Both the position numbers and the translations under genes were made by a program. The notes under the pieces were generated by a model that saw nothing but the letters and a program-made list of their open reading frames with translations, had not been told where the DNA came from and ran no database searches. Shown piece by piece: positions 24,540-33,626 of a stretch of DNA of 33,626 nucleotides. This DNA comes from Deltaproteobacteria bacterium (GTDB lineage: Bacteria > Desulfobacterota > Syntrophobacteria > Syntrophobacterales > Syntrophobacteraceae): NCBI GenBank assembly GCA_021793275.1, contig JAJYTC010000032.1, forward strand, positions 1 to 33,626. The letters run 5' to 3'. Each line of letters begins with the position of its first letter. The stretch's first letter is position 1.

Positions 24540-24860
24540 ATGCGCATGATTACCGTAATAGTACAGTTCAAGCTCCCACAGCCGATTACCGGCGAACAGG
24601 CTCGGCAGACCTTTCTGAGTACAGCGCCAAGATACAAGGATTTGCCTGGCCTTATCCGTAAGTACTACATCCTGTCGCAGGACGGAGCAACGGCCGGCGG
24701 CGTCTATCTTTGGGATTCCAGGGAAAGTGCGGACCGGGTTTACACACAGGAATGGAAGAGCTTCGTGCGTGAAAAGTACGGCTCGGATGCATTGCTCACC
24801 TACTTCGAATGCCCTGTCGTCGTCGATAACATCTCGCACGAAATTCTGACGAAGAACTGA
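24540..24860 (+). CDS. YdhR-like dimeric alpha/beta-barrel protein
   Basis: A 106-residue protein resembling the YdhR family (antibiotic-biosynthesis-monooxygenase fold). The pattern is strand ITVIVQFKLP, a helix around GEQARQTFLSTAPRY, then LIRKYYILSQDGATAGGVYL, which is the ferredoxin-like repeat of this fold, and a second strand near FECPVVVDNISHE. The actual reaction is unknown for this family. The start codon is preceded by AAAGGAGG. It is probably a single-gene unit, divergent from the toxin gene. Confidence 0.8.
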   Translation: MRMITVIVQFKLPQPITGEQARQTFLSTAPRYKDLPGLIRKYYILSQDGATAGGVYLWDSRESADRVYTQEWKSFVREKYGSDALLTYFECPVVVDNISHEILTKN

Positions 24861-24984
24861 TACTCGGCAAGACCGTTCAGGCAAATCCGGGGCTCGAGCT
24901 GCTTCATGTGCTTGAGCCCGCGTCCGCTGTACCTTCCGGAAGCAGGGGGGGATTGTAAAAAACCCCGGGCAACCGTAAATAAAT

Positions 24985-24998
24985 TTGACCTGAATCAA
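24985..24998 (+). promoter_or_regulatory. FNR/CRP-type (HcpR-like) binding site upstream of hcp
   Basis: TTGAC-CTGA-ATCAA matches the FNR/DNR/HcpR inverted-repeat consensus TTGAy-N4-rTCAA. A TATTAG -10 candidate at 25021-25026 places the site centre near -41.5, the class II activator position. Regulators of this family control hcp in sulfate reducers and other anaerobes under nitrosative stress. Confidence 0.65.
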
Positions 24999-25095
24999 AG
25001 CTTTTCCAACCGAAGCGTCTTATTAGATTTTCAAAAGATGATCGATCGAAGCGGCCTACGTTTTTAACCCCCAGGAAAACGTGAAAGGAGAGAAA

Positions 25096-26760
25096 ATGTT
25101 TTGTTTTCAATGCCAGGAGACCGCCAAGAACACAGGTTGCACCATTAGAGGCGTTTGCGGCAAACCGGAGGAAACCGCGAACCTCCAAGATCTTCTAATC
25201 TATGCTCTCAAAGGGATTGCCGTCTATGCCGAGCGTCTCAGGGATTTTGGCGGAGTCGACAAGGATACCGGTCGATTTGTGGCAAAAGGCCTGTTCGCAA
25301 CCATTACCAATGTCAACTGGGACAACAGTCGCTTTGTCGCCATGATCAAAGAGGCGCTGAAGCGACGGGAACATTTGCGAACCAGGTTGCTTATGGCTTA
25401 CAGGGAAAAGACCGGCCGCCAGTTCGATGAACCGCTGCCTGATGCCGCCACCTGGTTTGCCGACGATACGGCTGCATTTGCGGAGAAGGCCAAGTCGGTA
25501 GGCGTTCTGAGCACTGAAAACGAAGATGTGCGGTCTCTGCGTCAGGTTCTCACCATCGGGTTGAAAGGTATTGCCGCCTATGCCGACCATGCCGCGATCC
25601 TGGGGTTTGAAAGGGAGGAAATCTACGACTTCATGATGGAGGCCCTGGCGTCCACCTTAAAAGAGCTCTCGGCAGATGAGATGGTCGGGCTCATCATGAA
25701 AGCAGGAGAAACGGCGGTCAAAACCATGGCTTTGCTCGACGAAGCCAACACATCCACCTATGGCCATCCGGAGATTACGAAAGTCAATATCGGAGTTCGC
25801 AACAATCCGGGAATTCTAATCAGCGGCCATGACCTCAAGGACATGGAGGAACTGCTCGAACAAACCCGGGGCACAGGGGTCGATGTATACACCCATGGTG
25901 AAATGCTCCCCGCAAACTATTACCCGGCATTCAAGAAACAGGCTCATTTTGCCGGCAACTACGGGAGTTCCTGGTGGCATCAGAACCAGGAATTCGAATC
26001 TTTTAACGGTCCCATCCTTCTTACCACCAACTGTCTGGTTCCGTTGAAAAAGGAAAATACCTATCTGGACCGGCTCTTTACGACAGGCGTGGTAGGCTAT
26101 GAGGGCGCTGCGCACATTCCGGATCGGCCTCCGGGCGGCGCCAAGGATTTTTCCGTCCTGATTGCAAAAGCAAAGAGCTGCCCTCCACCGGCTCAAATCG
26201 AAACCGGCTCGATCATTGGCGGATTCGCCCACAATCAGGTGCTCGCCCTGGCGGATAAAGTGGTTGAGGCAGTGAAGTCAGGGGCGATAAAGCGCTTTGT
26301 GGTCATGGCGGGCTGTGACGGTCGCCAGAAAGCGCGGGAGTATTATACCGCCGTGGCTGAGAACCTGCCGAAGGATACGGTAATCCTGACCGCCGGATGC
26401 GCCAAATATCGTTACAACAAGCTGGCTTTAGGCGACATCGGCGGCATTCCCCGCGTGCTCGACGCCGGTCAATGCAACGACTCCTATTCTCTTGCGCTTA
26501 TCGCCCTGAAGCTCAAGGAAGCGTTCGGGCTGGAAAATATAAACGACCTGCCGGTCTCATACGACATCGCATGGTACGAGCAAAAGGCTGTGGCCGTCCT
26601 TCTGGCGCTCCTCCACCTCGGAGTCAAGGGAATTCGGCTGGGCCCAACCTTACCTGGCTTTTTCTCCCCTAACGTGGCCAACGTCATGGTCGAAAAGTTC
26701 AATATCAAACCCATCGGCACGGTTGCCGAAGACATTGCGGCAATGATGGCCGGCAAGTAG
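25096..26760 (+). CDS. hcp: Hybrid-cluster protein (hydroxylamine/NO reductase)
   Basis: A 554-residue Hcp. The N-terminal [15 protein letters not shown] has Cys3, 6, 15 and 21 in the C-x2-C-x8-C-x5-C pattern of the class I (strict anaerobe) proteins, binding a [4Fe-4S] cluster. Hybrid-cluster ligands lie in [34 protein letters not shown] and [10 protein letters not shown]. It reduces nitric oxide or hydroxylamine in the cytoplasm, protecting against nitrosative stress. The start at 25096 follows AAGGAGAG; five upstream codons are also open. The ferredoxin and zinc-ribbon genes downstream could supply electrons. An FNR/HcpR-type site lies about 100 bases upstream. Confidence 0.96.
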   Translation: MFCFQCQETAKNTGCTIRGVCGKPEETANLQDLLIYALKGIAVYAERLRDFGGVDKDTGRFVAKGLFATITNVNWDNSRFVAMIKEALKRREHLRTRLLMAYREKTGRQFDEPLPDAATWFADDTAAFAEKAKSVGVLSTENEDVRSLRQVLTIGLKGIAAYADHAAILGFEREEIYDFMMEALASTLKELSADEMVGLIMKAGETAVKTMALLDEANTSTYGHPEITKVNIGVRNNPGILISGHDLKDMEELLEQTRGTGVDVYTHGEMLPANYYPAFKKQAHFAGNYGSSWWHQNQEFESFNGPILLTTNCLVPLKKENTYLDRLFTTGVVGYEGAAHIPDRPPGGAKDFSVLIAKAKSCPPPAQIETGSIIGGFAHNQVLALADKVVEAVKSGAIKRFVVMAGCDGRQKAREYYTAVAENLPKDTVILTAGCAKYRYNKLALGDIGGIPRVLDAGQCNDSYSLALIALKLKEAFGLENINDLPVSYDIAWYEQKAVAVLLALLHLGVKGIRLGPTLPGFFSPNVANVMVEKFNIKPIGTVAEDIAAMMAGK

Positions 26761-26775
26761 CCCCAAAAAAAGTAA

Positions 26776-27000
<225 letters not shown>

Positions 27001-27110
27001 GCGACACCATCTCGAGAATGGCGCCGGGAAACTCGGTCCTGAGGGCGGGAAACGGTTTTCCCGCCCAAACAACCGGCCGGTCGCCGATAAATACAAAGAA
27101 GGAGAAAACC

Positions 27111-27356
27111 ATGCAAACTGAACAGAAAAACATGACCTGTGCTCACTGCGGCTATACAAGCGACGGACGATTCGAAGGGGATATCTGTCCGCAATGCGGG
27201 CTGACGTACTGGAAGTGTGGCAAATGCGGTTTTCTCATCACTGCCGCCAAGCCTCCGGGCATATGCCCGCAATGTCAGCAAAAATGCGAGTTCCTGAATG
27301 TCACCTGCTACACGCCTGAGTGCGGAGGACCAGGACGCATTGATCCCCGTTTATAG
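27111..27356 (+). CDS. Zinc-ribbon/rubredoxin-like small protein
   Basis: An 81-residue protein with repeated Cys pairs: CAHCG, CPQCG, CGKCG, CPQCQ and then CYTPECGG. The double CxxC spacing fits two zinc-ribbon or rubredoxin-like metal sites. The C-terminus NVTCYTPECGGPG resembles small proteins seen beside hcp or rubrerythrin genes in sulfate reducers. It may be an electron carrier or metal-site stabilising protein for the Hcp system. The start at 27111 has AAGGAG upstream; the longer frame overlaps the ferredoxin gene. Confidence 0.8.
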   Translation: MQTEQKNMTCAHCGYTSDGRFEGDICPQCGLTYWKCGKCGFLITAAKPPGICPQCQQKCEFLNVTCYTPECGGPGRIDPRL

Positions 27357-27676
27357 GTCGAAGGTCGAAAGCGAAAACCTTTGGCCTGAAAGAGCAGACG
27401 GAAGTCGATATAAGGGCCCGGCTCCGTCGCTCATTCGCTCTAGCGCGGGGACTGTATTCGCTGTGGCAGGTTGCGCTCGAACACAACCCGAGATCAGGCA
27501 ATTGAATCTGCAAATATAACGAAACGATGCGCCGGCCAATGCCGCAAAGGGGAGTTATTATCCGACGCCGGCCGTAAGAGGGTAATCTTCGAACTCGTTA
27601 CCAGGACCCCACCGAAACCGGTTCATGCCGCAAAACAGAATGTACTTGCGACTTTGAATCTCCAGGAGCGCAGTGT
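27357..27676 (+). other. Intergenic region before the nar remnant
   Basis: No family-like coding sequence was seen in these 320 bases. An AATATAAC stretch at about 27510-27517 could be a -10 element, but the -35 is not clear. No FNR-type palindrome was found, although one would be expected for a nitrate-reductase operon. Confidence 0.4.
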
Positions 27677-29108
27677 ATGCAAAAAGAAGATTTTTCTTCC
27701 GCGTTACGCTTCTTTAAACCCCTTATCAAGGGGGGGTACGCGCAAAAGGAGAAACTTGCCGGAGGCTGGACCGAGATCCGAACCGGGGGCCGCTCCTGGG
27801 AGGATTACCACCGAAGACGCTGGCAGTATGACAAGGTGGTGCGCTCTACCCATGGAGTCAACTGCACGGGATCATGCTCATGGAATGTCTACGTAAAAGA
27901 CGGCATCATCGTCTGGGAAACGCAACGCGGCGATTATCCCGACTGCGGACCGGAGAGCCCGGACTATGAACCCCGAGGATGCCCCAGGGGAGCGACCTTT
28001 TCATGGTACGTCTACAGCCCGCTGCGCCTGAAATACCCCTATATGCGTTCGGTTCTTTTGCAGATGTGGCAGGAGGCTTTGGAAACCCGTTCCGACCCCG
28101 TTGCAGCCTGGCGGAGCATCGTCGATGATCCTCTTAAGACCCGCAAATACAAGCGGGCTCGCGGCAAAGGCGGATTGGTGCGGGTCTCCTGGGACCAGGC
28201 GGTGGACCTCATCGCGGCCTCTCTTGTGCACACCATTCAAAAATACGGCCCCGACCGCATCTTCGGCTTTACCCCCATTCCCGCCATGTCCATGGTCTGT
28301 TGCGCTTCCGGCGCCAGGTTTCTTTCTCTTATCGGCGCATCCATGGTCAGCTTCTACGACTGGTATTGCGACCTGCCCCCCGCCTCTCCGCAAATCTGGG
28401 GCGACCAGACCGATGTCCCGGTGAGCGGCGACTGGTTCAACGCCACTTATATGATCGTGTGGGGAACCAACCTGCCCATGACGCGCACCCCGGATGCCCA
28501 TTTCTACACGGAAGCCCGATACAGAGGCGCCAAAGTGGCGGCCATGGCCCCCGACTATGCCGAGTACGTCAAATTCGCCGACGCCTGGCTGCCCGCCAAA
28601 GCCGGCACGGACAGCGCACTGGCGATGGCCCGGACGCTTCCCATGGTCTGGTACATCCCGCCCCTCAGTCCCCTGATCAACCTCTCGGATAAGACCAACG
28701 GGGCGCAGGTCCTGGATCGCTTGCGGATACCGGTGAGGTATCTGGCCAACCTGCTGGCTGCAGGCGATGAGGCACCGGTTCGCCTGGCGCTCAAAAAACT
28801 CATGGCCCTGCGCGCCTATATGAGGTCGAAACAGATGGCCGCCGCCGGAGGCAGGTTGCGCCCTTGCACAATCGCCGGGCGCAGGGGAGACGGCAGGGAT
28901 GGGAGGTACGCTTACAGAATCGCCGGAACTGGAAGAAGCCGGACTGACTCCCGCTGTGGCCGAAGAGATGTTCCGGTTGCTTGCCGTCGCCAAATACCGG
29001 GACCGGTTCGTGATTCCCACGGTGCAAAGGGAAGAGGTCCAAAATCTGCATCGGGACAGGGGCACATGCGGCTTTCCGCCTGAAAGTCCGGGGAGGGAAG
29101 ATGTCTGA
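27677..29108 (+). pseudogene. narG'-'narH fusion: start of NarG joined to end of NarH
   Basis: Codons 1-318 (to about 28630) encode the N-terminal part of NarG, the molybdenum catalytic subunit: HGVNCTGSC and EPRGCPRG supply the His and Cys ligands of the FS0 cluster, and WDQAVDLIA and FTPIPAMSM are typical. The frame then jumps directly to a NarH-type C-terminus: RTLPMVWYIPPLSPL, then IPVRYLANLLAAGDE. NarG is normally about 1,200 residues and NarH about 500, so roughly 900 NarG and over 300 NarH codons are missing. A frameshift near 28859 follows. The correct last frame ends with FVIPTVQREE and stops at 29106-29108, overlapping narJ. The open frame ending at 29083 is the shifted one. Either a real deletion or an assembly join; no active NarGH could be made. 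Confidence 0.9.
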
Positions 29109-29652
29109 GTCCAGGCGGTTTTTGTTTAAGCTCCTTTCCTTACTGTTGCAGTATCCCGATACAGGGTTGAAAAGTGCTTTTTCCGACCTGGAGGAGTTGT
29201 CGAGTAAGCTGTCCGAAAGAAGTGCGGAGCTGATCTGCCGCCGCTTCCTTCCCTATTTGCAGACCACTCCCCTATTGCGCGCACAGGAATACTACACGCA
29301 GACCTTCGATCTAAGCCCTGAAAGCTGCCTTTATCTCACCTGGCATCGTTGGGGCGAGGGCGAAGAGCGAGGGCGGGACCTGGCGCGTCTTCTCCGGATC
29401 TATCGGCAAGCAGGCTACGAGTGTGTCTCGAAAGATTTGCCCGATTACCTGCCGTTGGTTTTGGAGTTTGCTTCGGTTTGTCCCGGCGACAGCGGGTTCG
29501 GATTGTTGAGCAAGTTTAGCCCTGAGATTGAAAAGCTACGCGTCCGTCTGCAGGAAAGCGGCAGTCCCTATGCAGGGCTTCTTGCGCTCCTGGCGGAGGC
29601 GGTCACTGAGCCGCAGCAGGAAGATAGGAGGAGAGACGATGAGCTGGGATAA
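29101..29652 (+). CDS. narJ: Nitrate reductase assembly chaperone NarJ
   Basis: A 183-residue NarJ of the TorD/NarJ chaperone family. NarJ binds the NarG N-terminus and helps insert the molybdenum cofactor. The family opening FKLLSLLLQYPD is present, and the motif YYTQTFDLSPESCLYLTWHR near residue 64 is diagnostic. DLPDYLPLVLEFAS follows. The ATG overlaps the end of the narH fragment by 8 bases, and its own end overlaps the narI start by 14 bases, so the native nar gene order is preserved despite the loss of narGH. Confidence 0.93.
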   Translation: MSESRRFLFKLLSLLLQYPDTGLKSAFSDLEELSSKLSERSAELICRRFLPYLQTTPLLRAQEYYTQTFDLSPESCLYLTWHRWGEGEERGRDLARLLRIYRQAGYECVSKDLPDYLPLVLEFASVCPGDSGFGLLSKFSPEIEKLRVRLQESGSPYAGLLALLAEAVTEPQQEDRRRDDELG

Positions 29653-30307
29653 TCTGGCATTTGTGGCTTTTCCCTACATTTCACTCACTACCTTTACGGT
29701 CGGACATGCTTATCGCTATATAGCGGACCCCTTTCACTGGAACTCCAGATCCAGCGAGATCCTGGAAAAAGATCGACTGCAATACGCATCGGTGCTGTTC
29801 CATTACGGAATTGTGTTCACTTTCCTGGGGCATTTTGCGGGTCTGCTGGTCCCGCAAAGCTTCCTCACTTCATTGGGCATCACCCCGGCCATTCATATGC
29901 GCATTGCTGTTTTTTCCGGCATGATCTTCGGCCTTTCCGCCCTTGTTGGCGCCGGCCTGCTGCTTCGGCGCAGGCTTAAGCATATAAGGGTTTTCCGTCA
30001 TTCCAGCAAGAATGATGTGGCGACTATCGGATTGCTCACCTTTGTAATCGCATTGGGTACCTATAATGTCTTCTTTTCTCATTGCAACGTCCTCGATACC
30101 GTTGCCCCATGGATTCGAAGCATCCTGATCCTGTCTCCCGACCCCGGCCTCATGGCCTCGGTGCCTTTCACCTACAGGCTGCACATTGTTGCCGCCCTGG
30201 CCCTGCTGGGACTTTCGCCCTTCAGTCGGCTTATCCACATCTGGAGCGTCCCGGTCCCTTACCTGTTTCGCAGCCATATCGTCTTCAGGAAGCGCCAGGC
30301 GGAGTGA
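29639..30307 (+). CDS. narI: Nitrate reductase gamma subunit NarI
   Basis: A 222-residue NarI, the b-type cytochrome that anchors NarGH in the membrane and oxidises quinol. Five hydrophobic segments are visible. Likely haem-ligand His residues occur in TFTVGHAYRY near residue 22, FHYGIVFTFLGHFAG near 53-66, and at the end in YRLHIVAALALLGLSPFSRL with LIHIWSVP. The start at 29639 (MSWDNLAFV) overlaps narJ. With narG and narH destroyed, this subunit would have no partners unless they are encoded elsewhere. Confidence 0.94.
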   Translation: MSWDNLAFVAFPYISLTTFTVGHAYRYIADPFHWNSRSSEILEKDRLQYASVLFHYGIVFTFLGHFAGLLVPQSFLTSLGITPAIHMRIAVFSGMIFGLSALVGAGLLLRRRLKHIRVFRHSSKNDVATIGLLTFVIALGTYNVFFSHCNVLDTVAPWIRSILILSPDPGLMASVPFTYRLHIVAALALLGLSPFSRLIHIWSVPVPYLFRSHIVFRKRQAE

Positions 30308-30310
30308 TTC

Positions 30311-31369
30311 ATGATCAGACTTAAACTGGACCATATGAAAACGAACCTGGCGGAACTTCCTCCCGGCTACTTCGCCATGGTGATGGCGACGGGCATTGTT
30401 TCGATCTCCTCGCACCTCGTCGGCTTCGAATTCATCTCAGCGCTCCTCTTCTGGTTCAATGTGGCGTTTTATGGGGGCTTATGGCTGCTTTACATCGCAC
30501 GCATCATCATCTACCCGGCTCATGTAGCCAGGGACCTGACGGACCACAACCGCAGTGTCGGATATTTCACCGTGGTTGCCGGGACCTGCATCCTTGGCAC
30601 TCAGATGCTGATCCTGCACCAGGCCTTGCGCCCCTCCATGGCCCTTCTCGCTCTGGGCGTTCTCCTCTGGCTGTTCCTGATCTACGTGGTGTTTACCCTG
30701 CTCATGATCTCCGCCCACAAGCCCTCCCTTGAAAAGGGCATAAATGGTCTATGGCTGGTTTCCATAGTGAGCACCCAATCGATTTCCATCCTGGGCGGGA
30801 TAATCGCGCCGCACCTGCCCCACTCCCCCCAGTCGTTACTGCTCTTCTTTTCCCTGTGCATGTTTCTGATCGGTTGCATGCTGTACGTTCTAATCATCAC
30901 TCTCATTTTCTATCGGTTCATGTTCTTTGCCTTGAGTCCCATGGAATTGAACCATTCCTACTGGATCAACATGGGGGCGGTCGCCATAACGACCCTTGCC
31001 GGCGCGGGCCTGGCCTGGAACGCTCCGACCTGGCCCTTTCTGGCCGCATTGCATCCATTTATCGTCGGCCTTACACTCCTGTCCTGGGCTACGGCAAGCT
31101 GGTGGATTCCACTGCTGCTGCTGCTCGGGACCTGGCGATTCCTTATCCGCCGCGACCGTTTCGTTTATGAGCCCGCCTACTGGGGCATGGTGTTCCCTCT
31201 GGGAATGTACACCTCCTGCACATGGTGGCTGCACAAAGTCACCGACCTGCGGTTTCTATCGGTTATTCCGCAGTACTTCATCTACGTAGCCCTGCTGGCA
31301 TGGGGCATTACTTTTTACGGCTGGGCCGGCTCCGTTCTGAGATCGGACGTGAGTTCCAGCCGGGCCTGA
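30311..31369 (+). CDS. TehA/SLAC1-type (TDT family) membrane transporter
   Basis: A 352-residue membrane protein with about ten hydrophobic helices, resembling the tellurite-resistance/dicarboxylate transporter (TDT) family that includes TehA, Mae1 and the SLAC1 anion channel. Family-like stretches are [17 protein letters not shown] at the start, [14 protein letters not shown], and the end region [20 protein letters not shown]. The substrate is likely an anion; nitrate, nitrite or sulfite are possibilities given the nar neighbours, but this is inference. It starts 3 bases after narI and probably shares its transcript. The ATG at 30335 ([11 protein letters not shown]) is an alternative start. 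Confidence 0.85.
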   Translation: MIRLKLDHMKTNLAELPPGYFAMVMATGIVSISSHLVGFEFISALLFWFNVAFYGGLWLLYIARIIIYPAHVARDLTDHNRSVGYFTVVAGTCILGTQMLILHQALRPSMALLALGVLLWLFLIYVVFTLLMISAHKPSLEKGINGLWLVSIVSTQSISILGGIIAPHLPHSPQSLLLFFSLCMFLIGCMLYVLIITLIFYRFMFFALSPMELNHSYWINMGAVAITTLAGAGLAWNAPTWPFLAALHPFIVGLTLLSWATASWWIPLLLLLGTWRFLIRRDRFVYEPAYWGMVFPLGMYTSCTWWLHKVTDLRFLSVIPQYFIYVALLAWGITFYGWAGSVLRSDVSSSRA

Positions 31370-31383
31370 AAAGCTGAGAAATC

Positions 31384-32979
31384 ATGAATAGACAGCAAAT
31401 AGTGAACAGCGTGGAGCAATATGGGGGATACTGGGATGTCATTGTGGTCGGCGGAGGTGCGACCGGGCTTGGTGTCGCTGTAGATGCAGCTTCCAGAGGC
31501 TATAAAACGATTTTGCTCGAGCAGCACGATTTTTCCAAAGGGACTTCGAGTCGCAGCACCAAGCTGGTGCACGGCGGCGTGCGCTACCTTCGCCGGGGCA
31601 ACGTGTCGCTGGTGATCGAGGCGCTGCACGAACGAGGGCTTTTGATTCACAATGCCCCGCATCTGGTCAGCCACCAGGCGTTCATTGTCCCCAGCTATGT
31701 GTGGTGGGACGGGCCTTTTTACGGTGCGGGAATGAAGGTCTACGACCTTTTGGCCGGCAAATTGGGGCTTGGCCCTTCCAGGAGGCTTTCCAAACAGGAA
31801 ACCCTGGCGCACATCCCAACGCTGGAATTCGAAGGACTGCGGGGTGGAGTCGTCTATTTCGACGGCCAGTTCGATGACTCGCGGCTTGCGATTAATCTGG
31901 CTCAAACCATAGTCGAGCATGGAGGAACGCCGATCAATTACTTCAAAGTGAGGCATTTCCTCAAGACCGGCGAGATGATCCATGGCGTCATAGCCACGGA
32001 TATGGAAACCGGTAGACATTACGAGATCAACGGCCGGGTTGTGGTAAATGCCACAGGCGTTTTTACCGACACCCTGCTCGAAATGGACAATCCCGAAGCG
32101 AAGAAGATAATTTGTCCCAGCCAGGGCGTACACTTGATTCTGGATAAGGAATTCCTGCCCGGTGAAGATGCTGTCATGGCGCCCCAGACTGAGGACGGCC
32201 GCGTGCTGTTCGCTGTTCCATGGCATGACAAAGTAATTGTGGGCACCACCGACACTCCTGTTGCCGAGGTTAGTCTGGAGCCGCGCGCCCTCGATCATGA
32301 AATCGAATTCATCCTCAAACATGCCGCCGCCTGCATGACTAAAGATCCGACACGCGCAGACGTTAAAAGCGTGTTCGCCGGTCTCAGGCCATTGGTCAAC
32401 ACAGGCGACAGCAAAAGCACAGCGGCGATTTCGCGGGATCATTATCTGGTGGTATCCGAGTCGGGCTTGGTGACCATTACCGGCGGCAAATGGACCACTT
32501 ATCGCAAAATGGCCGAGGATACGGTGAATCAGGCGATGATGGTCGCCGGCCTGGATGAGCGCGAATGCGTGACAAAGGAACTGAGAATCCATGGCTGGCT
32601 GAAACACTACGACAGACACGACCCACTGCGCTACTACGGTTCCGATGCAGTCTTCATCAGGAAACTCGTGAGTGCAGATCCGGCGCTTGGCGAAAAATTG
32701 CACCAAAAGCTCCCTTATATCAAAGCTGAAGTAATCTGGGCCGTTCGTGAAGAGATGGCTCGCACCGTGGAAGACTTTTTGGCTCGCCGAAGCCGCTCGC
32801 TTTTCCTTGATGCCGGGGCAAGCATGGAAATGGCTGCCGAAGTCGCCCGCTTAATGGCTGGCGAACTGAAACATGATGACGATTGGCAAAAAGAGCAAGT
32901 GGATGACTATACCAAACTTGCCGAAGGGTATTTGCTGAATGGCTCTCTACAAGGAGGCTTGAACGACAACATGAGGTGA
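31384..32979 (+). CDS. glpD: FAD-dependent glycerol-3-phosphate dehydrogenase
   Basis: A 531-residue GlpD/GlpA-type enzyme that oxidises glycerol-3-phosphate to dihydroxyacetone phosphate and passes electrons to quinones. The FAD-binding VVGGGATGLGVAVDA is at residues 21-35. GTSSRSTKLVHGGVRYL near residue 55 and ITGGKWTTYRKMAEDTV near 365 are both diagnostic. The length fits bacterial GlpD with its C-terminal cap. It starts 14 bases after the transporter gene; no GlpF, GlpK or GlpB/C is next to it, so its operon link may be accidental. Confidence 0.94.
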   Translation: MNRQQIVNSVEQYGGYWDVIVVGGGATGLGVAVDAASRGYKTILLEQHDFSKGTSSRSTKLVHGGVRYLRRGNVSLVIEALHERGLLIHNAPHLVSHQAFIVPSYVWWDGPFYGAGMKVYDLLAGKLGLGPSRRLSKQETLAHIPTLEFEGLRGGVVYFDGQFDDSRLAINLAQTIVEHGGTPINYFKVRHFLKTGEMIHGVIATDMETGRHYEINGRVVVNATGVFTDTLLEMDNPEAKKIICPSQGVHLILDKEFLPGEDAVMAPQTEDGRVLFAVPWHDKVIVGTTDTPVAEVSLEPRALDHEIEFILKHAAACMTKDPTRADVKSVFAGLRPLVNTGDSKSTAAISRDHYLVVSESGLVTITGGKWTTYRKMAEDTVNQAMMVAGLDERECVTKELRIHGWLKHYDRHDPLRYYGSDAVFIRKLVSADPALGEKLHQKLPYIKAEVIWAVREEMARTVEDFLARRSRSLFLDAGASMEMAAEVARLMAGELKHDDDWQKEQVDDYTKLAEGYLLNGSLQGGLNDNMR

Positions 32980-33369
32980 CATTGCCTGAATGCAACGCTA
33001 TTTTCTATCAGCTCTCTTCTGCCCGCTTCTTGCCCTCGCAATCCAGCGACACTATCTTCCACCAAAATTTGCAAAGGAGAGGGCCGGTAATGGCAGAAAA
33101 AAATCGCTGGATCAAGGATTATCAGTGGAACTACCCCGCCGATGTTTTCACAAAATGGCGCCAGAGATATTTTTACTCGACGTGGCGTTTTCCCCCATCT
33201 CAACGCAATTTCAGAATATTTTGAAATCAGCTCCGCAAGGCTTGAATATGCTGTGCGCGAGAAATTGCTCGTTCATCAGTGATCAGTTTGAAGAACCCCA
33301 TGCGCATTAATGCGGAACCGGGAAGCATTCCCAATTCACATTTGGACTACCACAAAGGAGGATTCCATC
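32980..33369 (+). other. Gap after glpD with one small open frame
   Basis: The only gene candidate is a 44-residue frame at 33090-33224 (MAEKNRWIKDYQWN and onward), preceded by AAAGGAGAG. It is rich in Trp, Tyr and Arg and I recognise no family; it could be the start of a truncated gene. No RNA gene or clear terminator was found in the rest. Confidence 0.35.
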
Positions 33370-33626
33370 ATGAAAAAAGCTTCATGCATCACGACAATCG
33401 TACTTCTACTCACGTCCTTTCTTTTCGCCGGCCCTGTCCTGGCCAATCAATTTAAAAGAGGACAGAAGATTTTTACGCAAAATTGTCAAATTTGTCATGG
33501 GGCGGACGGGGCTGGCAACGGCCCGGCATCTGCAGCACTGACTCCCAAACCCGCAGACTTCCGAAGTCCCACTTTCTGGAAAACAGTCACCAGGCAACAA
33601 ATGGAGCATACCATCAAGAAGATCGG
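33370..33626 (+). CDS. Secreted c-type cytochrome, cut by the window end
   Basis: The first 85 codons of a cytochrome c. A signal peptide occupies residues 1-26 (KK start, hydrophobic core, cleavage after PVLA). The haem-binding CQICH is at residues 39-43, and the following HGADGAGNGPASAAL is typical of class I cytochromes with a GxG-type loop. It should act in the periplasm as an electron carrier. The ATG has AAAGGAGG upstream at good spacing. Its axial Met region lies outside the window. Confidence 0.9.
   Translation, partial: MKKASCITTIVLLLTSFLFAGPVLANQFKRGQKIFTQNCQICHGADGAGNGPASAALTPKPADFRSPTFWKTVTRQQMEHTIKKI

Noticed and set aside
24889-24920. Imperfect stem GGGCTCGAGC/GCTTGAGCCC after the YdhR-like gene
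   Set aside because: It has a mismatch and no T-run, so a terminator call is not supported.

Overview
The window looks like chromosomal DNA of an anaerobic, Desulfobacterota-like (former Deltaproteobacteria, Syntrophobacter-type) bacterium. This placement is inferred from gene content: corrinoid methyl transfer, [NiFe]-hydrogenase maturation, a hybrid-cluster protein with ferredoxin, a membrane nitrate reductase remnant and a PrkA/DUF444/SpoVR cluster. No rRNA, tRNA, CRISPR array or transposase was seen. The left end (to about 1.9 kb) is accessory in character, with a small membrane protein and the C-terminal part of a DUF1016/YhcG-type PDDEXK nuclease.

From 1.9 to 6.3 kb, on the minus strand, lies a methyl-transfer operon: a pterin-type methyltransferase, a UroD-family methyltransferase, a corrinoid protein, a GntR/HutC regulator and a second corrinoid protein. 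A promoter with a perfect palindrome next to it precedes the operon and is a candidate GntR operator. From 6.4 to 13.2 kb, also on the minus strand, is a compact hydrogenase-maturation operon, hypA-hypB-hypF-hypD-hypE, followed by a PflX-like radical SAM gene. hypC is absent and there are no hydrogenase structural genes.

From 13.3 to 14.8 kb is a strip of decayed accessory genes: a HicBA pair with a frameshifted hicB and truncated hicA, a UPF0158 gene that looks internally deleted, a second hicB with only a hicA stub, and a small MITE-like element with 13-bp terminal inverted repeats and 9-bp flanking direct repeats. A YegS-type lipid kinase follows.

From 16.2 to 23.7 kb, on the plus strand, is the most notable system: prkA-like AAA kinase, DUF444 (YeaH/YhbH) vWA protein, SpoVR, and a second, divergent PrkA-like ATPase. 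The last three are tightly spaced or overlapping. Two 41-bp hairpin repeats lie between the first two genes. The E. coli YeaG-YeaH-YcgB set is the known relative, and the fourth gene is an addition.

The right third holds a BrnT/BrnA-like toxin-antitoxin pair, a YdhR-like protein, and hcp with ferredoxin and zinc-ribbon genes behind an FNR/HcpR-type site. It continues with a nar locus in which the start of narG is joined in frame to the end of narH, followed by intact narJ and narI. A TehA/SLAC1-type transporter, glpD and the start of a secreted c-type cytochrome finish the window. Several breaks (hicB, hicA, narGH, narH, yhcG) suggest either real gene decay or errors in a draft assembly; the reads would decide.
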